This document shows positions 61,536-64,000 of a DNA stretch of 64,000 bases, one piece after another (position 1 is the first letter of the stretch; each line of letters starts with the position of its first letter). The position numbers were made by a program, and so were the translations under genes. The stretch is from NCBI GenBank assembly GCA_029779995.1, contig JAKOZM010000107.1, forward strand, positions 1-64,000. Direction: 5' to 3'. This stretch comes from Actinomycetes bacterium (lineage in GTDB: Bacteria; Actinomycetota; Actinomycetes; S36-B12; UBA10799). The notes below the pieces were generated by a model. That model did not search any database. It had not been told where the DNA came from and was given only the letters and a program-made list of their open reading frames with translations.

Positions 61536-61540
61536 TCAGA

Positions 61541-62015
61541 CTCGGAGCGCGGCCCGCTGGAGGCTTCCACCACGAAGCGGTAGTGCTGTTCGCTCAGGGT
61601 GAGTTCCTTCCGGGCACGGACCAGTCCTGTGCTGTCCAGAATGTGCGAGACGAAGCAACAGACCGACCGGTCATCGTTCCGCCGGCAGGCTACGCAGAGT
61701 TCACGCGCAAGGGACCAGTCGGCTTCACGTGCCTGGGTGTGTCAACCCCTGCCATGTCGAACCAAGCAACTCATCCGCATCGAGACCCAAGAAGGCACAG
61801 AGTGCGGGGTTCACCCGAAGGAAGCTGCCGTCCGCGACCACGCGAGCCACACCAGCGATCTGGTTGCGCATGTGTAGCTCGAACAACTGCACTGCGACCA
61901 ACGGCCACCGTGCCTCCTCGTTTCGGTGGTGAGTACCCGTTGCCCACCCGCTGATTCTCAGATGGCCGCCACGCCTGCCGGGTGCCGAAAGGGGAGGTAA
62001 TGCAGGGCACGCCAA
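61541..62015 (-). pseudogene. Remnant of a PAS-domain sensor gene
   Basis: On the minus strand, 62015-61725 reads as an open frame with a clear PAS start: MRNQIAGVARVVADGSFLRVNPALCAFLGLDADELLGSTWQGLTHP, then a stop. In a shifted frame the sequence continues ARELCVACRRNDDRSVCCFVSHILDSTG and ARKELTLSEQHYRFVVEASSG, the rest of the first PAS domain and the linker into a second. A frameshift, an internal deletion (the RxxxxxDG strand of the PAS core is missing) and a cut-off end show that the gene is dead. Confidence 0.75.
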
Positions 62016-62113
62016 AAGACGTACAGTCAGAGCAGAGCAGAGGGGGCCAGGGTGGTCATCGCCAACGACTCCGACAATGACGGAAGGACCTGCCGAAGGA
62101 GGCTGCCCGATCC

Positions 62114-63573
62114 GTGGACGCGCAGGAGCGGAGCCGCCGAGCAGCTCTCTGGGAGGCGGCCGCAGATGAACGCGAACGGGCCGCCGACGAGCGTGACTCG
62201 GTCGCGGATGAGCGCGAGTGGCTCGCCGATGAACGTGACCGGCTCATCGAGCAGCGTGAGCTGGAGTTGGATCGCCTGGAGTCCGCGTTAGCTGAGCAGG
62301 GCTTGGATGTTAAGGACCAACTGTCTGCTGCGCGGGAGGCGGTTCGTCGCGCCGAGCCCGCGCCGGGACGTGCCACTGAAGAACTCGCCCGCGTCCGGCA
62401 GGCCGCCTCCCGGACTGAGGGCCGCATGCTCCGCGATGGTGCCGGGCGTGACCGAGCCGTGTCGGCCGGCACCTTGCTGGACGCCTCCGATGAGGAGGAG
62501 CGGGCGTGGCTCATGGAGCGGCGCGACTTCGTCGCCGCCGAGCGCGATCGCATGGCGGACAGCCGCGAGGACTCAGCGGAAGACCGCGACGAGTCCGCCG
62601 TCATCCGCGAGGAGCTCGCCGATAAGCGGGACCGTGCGGTCAGCGAGCGAGAACGGCACCAGCAGGGTCGCGCGCGGGGCCGTCGGGCCGGCGTACTCCG
62701 GCTCTCCCCGGGAGCATCAGACCCCACCCTTCTTGCATCTTCACGAGCCGACGTCAGGGCGCGACGGATTCGGACCGCTCGTGAGCGTCAGGACGCGGCT
62801 CATGCCCGGGAACGTGCTGCGGCCTTGTGGGGACCCGAGCAGTACGGCCCACGGCTGATCGCCAGCTTCGCCGAGGTGGCCAGCGCGTTGTTCGCTGGCG
62901 AGGATCCCGCTCGTTGTTGTCGCAAGCGCTGGACAACGGGGCCGAGGTGACGCCTGACTGCCACGGCGCAAGTCTGACGACCTGGCGCAATTCCAGTCTC
63001 TTCGACACGCTTGCCACCAGTGCCGCCGCAGCGACGCTGGACAACATTCAGTTCGTCAGTGGGGAGGGTCCGGCCTGGCAGGCGATGCAGGAGGGAGCGC
63101 AGGTGCACGTCCTGGACCTGAAACTGGACGAACAATCCCCGGCAACCACCGCTGCGGCCGGAACGTTCGGTGTGTGCCAAGTTCTGTCCTGTGGTCTCGT
63201 GGTGCAGGGTGGCCGGTGGGGACAGTCGCTGGGCTCGTTGACGTTCTACAGCAGTAGTACGGAGGCTTTCAGCGACGAGGTGTGTGAATTCATGGCGATC
63301 CTGGCCGCGAACTTTGCCGCTGCCGTTGGGGCGATCCAACGGGACCGGGATCTTGAGCGTCGCGAGGCGTCGTTGCACCGCGCCTTGAATACTCGCGACG
63401 TGATCGGCCAGGCCAAGGGCATCTTGATGGAGCGGCAAGGGCTTTCGGCCGCTGAGGCGTTTGACGTCCTGCGTCGGGCGTCTCAGCGCCTCAACCTCAG
63501 GTTGAACGACCTCGCCGAGCATCTCGCGCAGACAGGGAAGTTGCCGCAGGGGAACCCGCGGCCGACGCGCTAG
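62114..63573 (+). pseudogene. GAF-ANTAR regulator interrupted by a frameshift
   Basis: Two overlapping frames make up one ANTAR-type protein. Frame 1 (62114-62950) has a charged N-terminal coiled-coil of ADER repeats (ADERERAADERDSVADEREW) and then LIASFAEVASALFAGEDP. Frame 2 continues SLLSQALDNGAEVTPDCHGASLT, a GAF domain (63000-63330), and the RNA-binding ANTAR domain VIGQAKGILMERQGLSAAEAF near the end. The switch lies around 62905-62925 and needs a one-base change. ANTAR proteins bind two-hairpin RNA antiterminators. A real mutation, a sequencing error or programmed shift are all possible. Confidence 0.75.
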
Positions 63574-63609
63574 GCGGTGTGCGCACGTCTGGTTGGGGAC
63601 TGACTGCTG

Positions 63610-64000
63610 CTAGCCATAGAGCAGGGTCATCACGACCGGCGCATACGACGCCTGCGTATTGCCCATCACCATGAGCATCAGGACGAAGCAGGCCAAGATC
63701 CCAAAGGATGCCGCCGACAGAACCAGGCCCCTCCCCCGGACCTCCCGATGCGCCCGGTAACGCATCATTAGGCGGCGCCACAGGTACACGGTGAGGGCGG
63801 CACAGAGCAGAAGAAGGATCGTGCTGATGATGGCCTTCGGCATCTGCCAAGCCAACCGTTCCTCAACCCTCTCCTGGATGAACGCTGGTACTTCGGGACT
63901 GCCGGAGTCCAGCCACGACGCGAGGGCGCGCGGGTATGCGACGTCGCCGATCGCGCCATCCAGCCCAGCGCGCGGGTTGAGTACGTTGCTCAGATTCGCA
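63610..64000 (-). CDS. Membrane protein, C-terminal part (cut by window edge)
   Basis: At least 129 residues remain; the reading frame is open to base 64000. The visible part begins ...ANLSNVLNPRAGLDGAIGDVAYP and contains a charged EERVEERL-like helix (FIQERVEERLAWQMPKA), then two hydrophobic helices (AIISTILLLLCAALTVYLW and GILACFVLMLMVMG). It ends APVVMTLLYG. No family is recognised. A start at TTG 63855 would be only part of this frame, so the true start is likely outside the window. Confidence 0.55.
   Translation of the reverse strand, partial: ANLSNVLNPRAGLDGAIGDVAYPRALASWLDSGSPEVPAFIQERVEERLAWQMPKAIISTILLLLCAALTVYLWRRLMMRYRAHREVRGRGLVLSAASFGILACFVLMLMVMGNTQASYAPVVMTLLYG

Noticed and set aside
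1..64000. Prophage
   Set aside because: No capsid, portal, large terminase, tail or lysis genes were found, so a complete prophage is excluded for this window; a satellite or integrative element fits better.

Overview
The window is high-GC DNA with the gene content of an actinobacterium. Indicators are the SCO1664-like / DUF3090 / MSMEG_4193-type phosphatase cluster, an F420-type LLM oxidoreductase, a maltokinase of the trehalose-to-glycogen route, a LigC + LigD-like polymerase (Prim-PolC/PolD1 type) pair and a GAF-ANTAR regulator. The species cannot be named from sequence alone. No tRNA, rRNA or CRISPR array was seen.

Left chromosomal part (1-13000): compact housekeeping genes, many joined by ATGA or TGATG overlaps: SCO1664-like (partial), DUF3090, phosphatase, CorA, UppP, LLM oxidoreductase, aldo/keto reductase, maltokinase, AidB-like acyl-CoA dehydrogenase, DUF2505, ZapE-like ATPase, RibD-C reductase, LigC and the LigD-like polymerase.

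Genomic island (about 12905-47118): the 3' end of the polymerase gene has served as an integration site. A 68-bp stretch covering its last codons (12905-12972) recurs with one mismatch at 45629-45696, and diverged copies lie at 46782-46823 and 47051-47118. A tyrosine integrase starts 56 bp after the left copy. Behind it come small genes, a D5/P4-type primase-helicase and a family A DNA polymerase. Next are a PD-(D/E)XK/zinc-finger protein and a defence block: HsdM, HsdS, a DUF262 protein, a small ORF, a SIR2 protein on the opposite strand, HsdR and an AlbA_2/Schlafen-type protein. A second integrase module follows (33474-36839), with a promoter, terminator-like hairpins, an integrase-like protein lacking catalytic residues, a complete integrase and two unknown proteins. 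The rest carries a DUF262-DUF1524 protein, a secreted choice-of-anchor-D-like protein, a terminase-small-subunit-like gene, two neighbouring nuclease-like genes and, between repeat copies, a DUF433/DUF5615 toxin-antitoxin pair. The layout (integrase, own replication genes, TerS-like gene, no capsid or tail genes, defence cargo) resembles a phage satellite or integrative element grown by repeated insertion at one site.

Right part (47159-64000): envelope and signalling genes. They are a channel-like membrane protein, an Ntn-type amide hydrolase, a secreted RCC1/FN3 protein, DUF72, a membrane alpha/beta-hydrolase, a large SGNH hydrolase, a collagen-like secreted protein, a MASE1-like/GGDEF protein, an 82-bp tandem repeat, a small secreted protein, the remains of a PAS gene, and a GAF-ANTAR gene interrupted by a frameshift. 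The last gene runs off the window.
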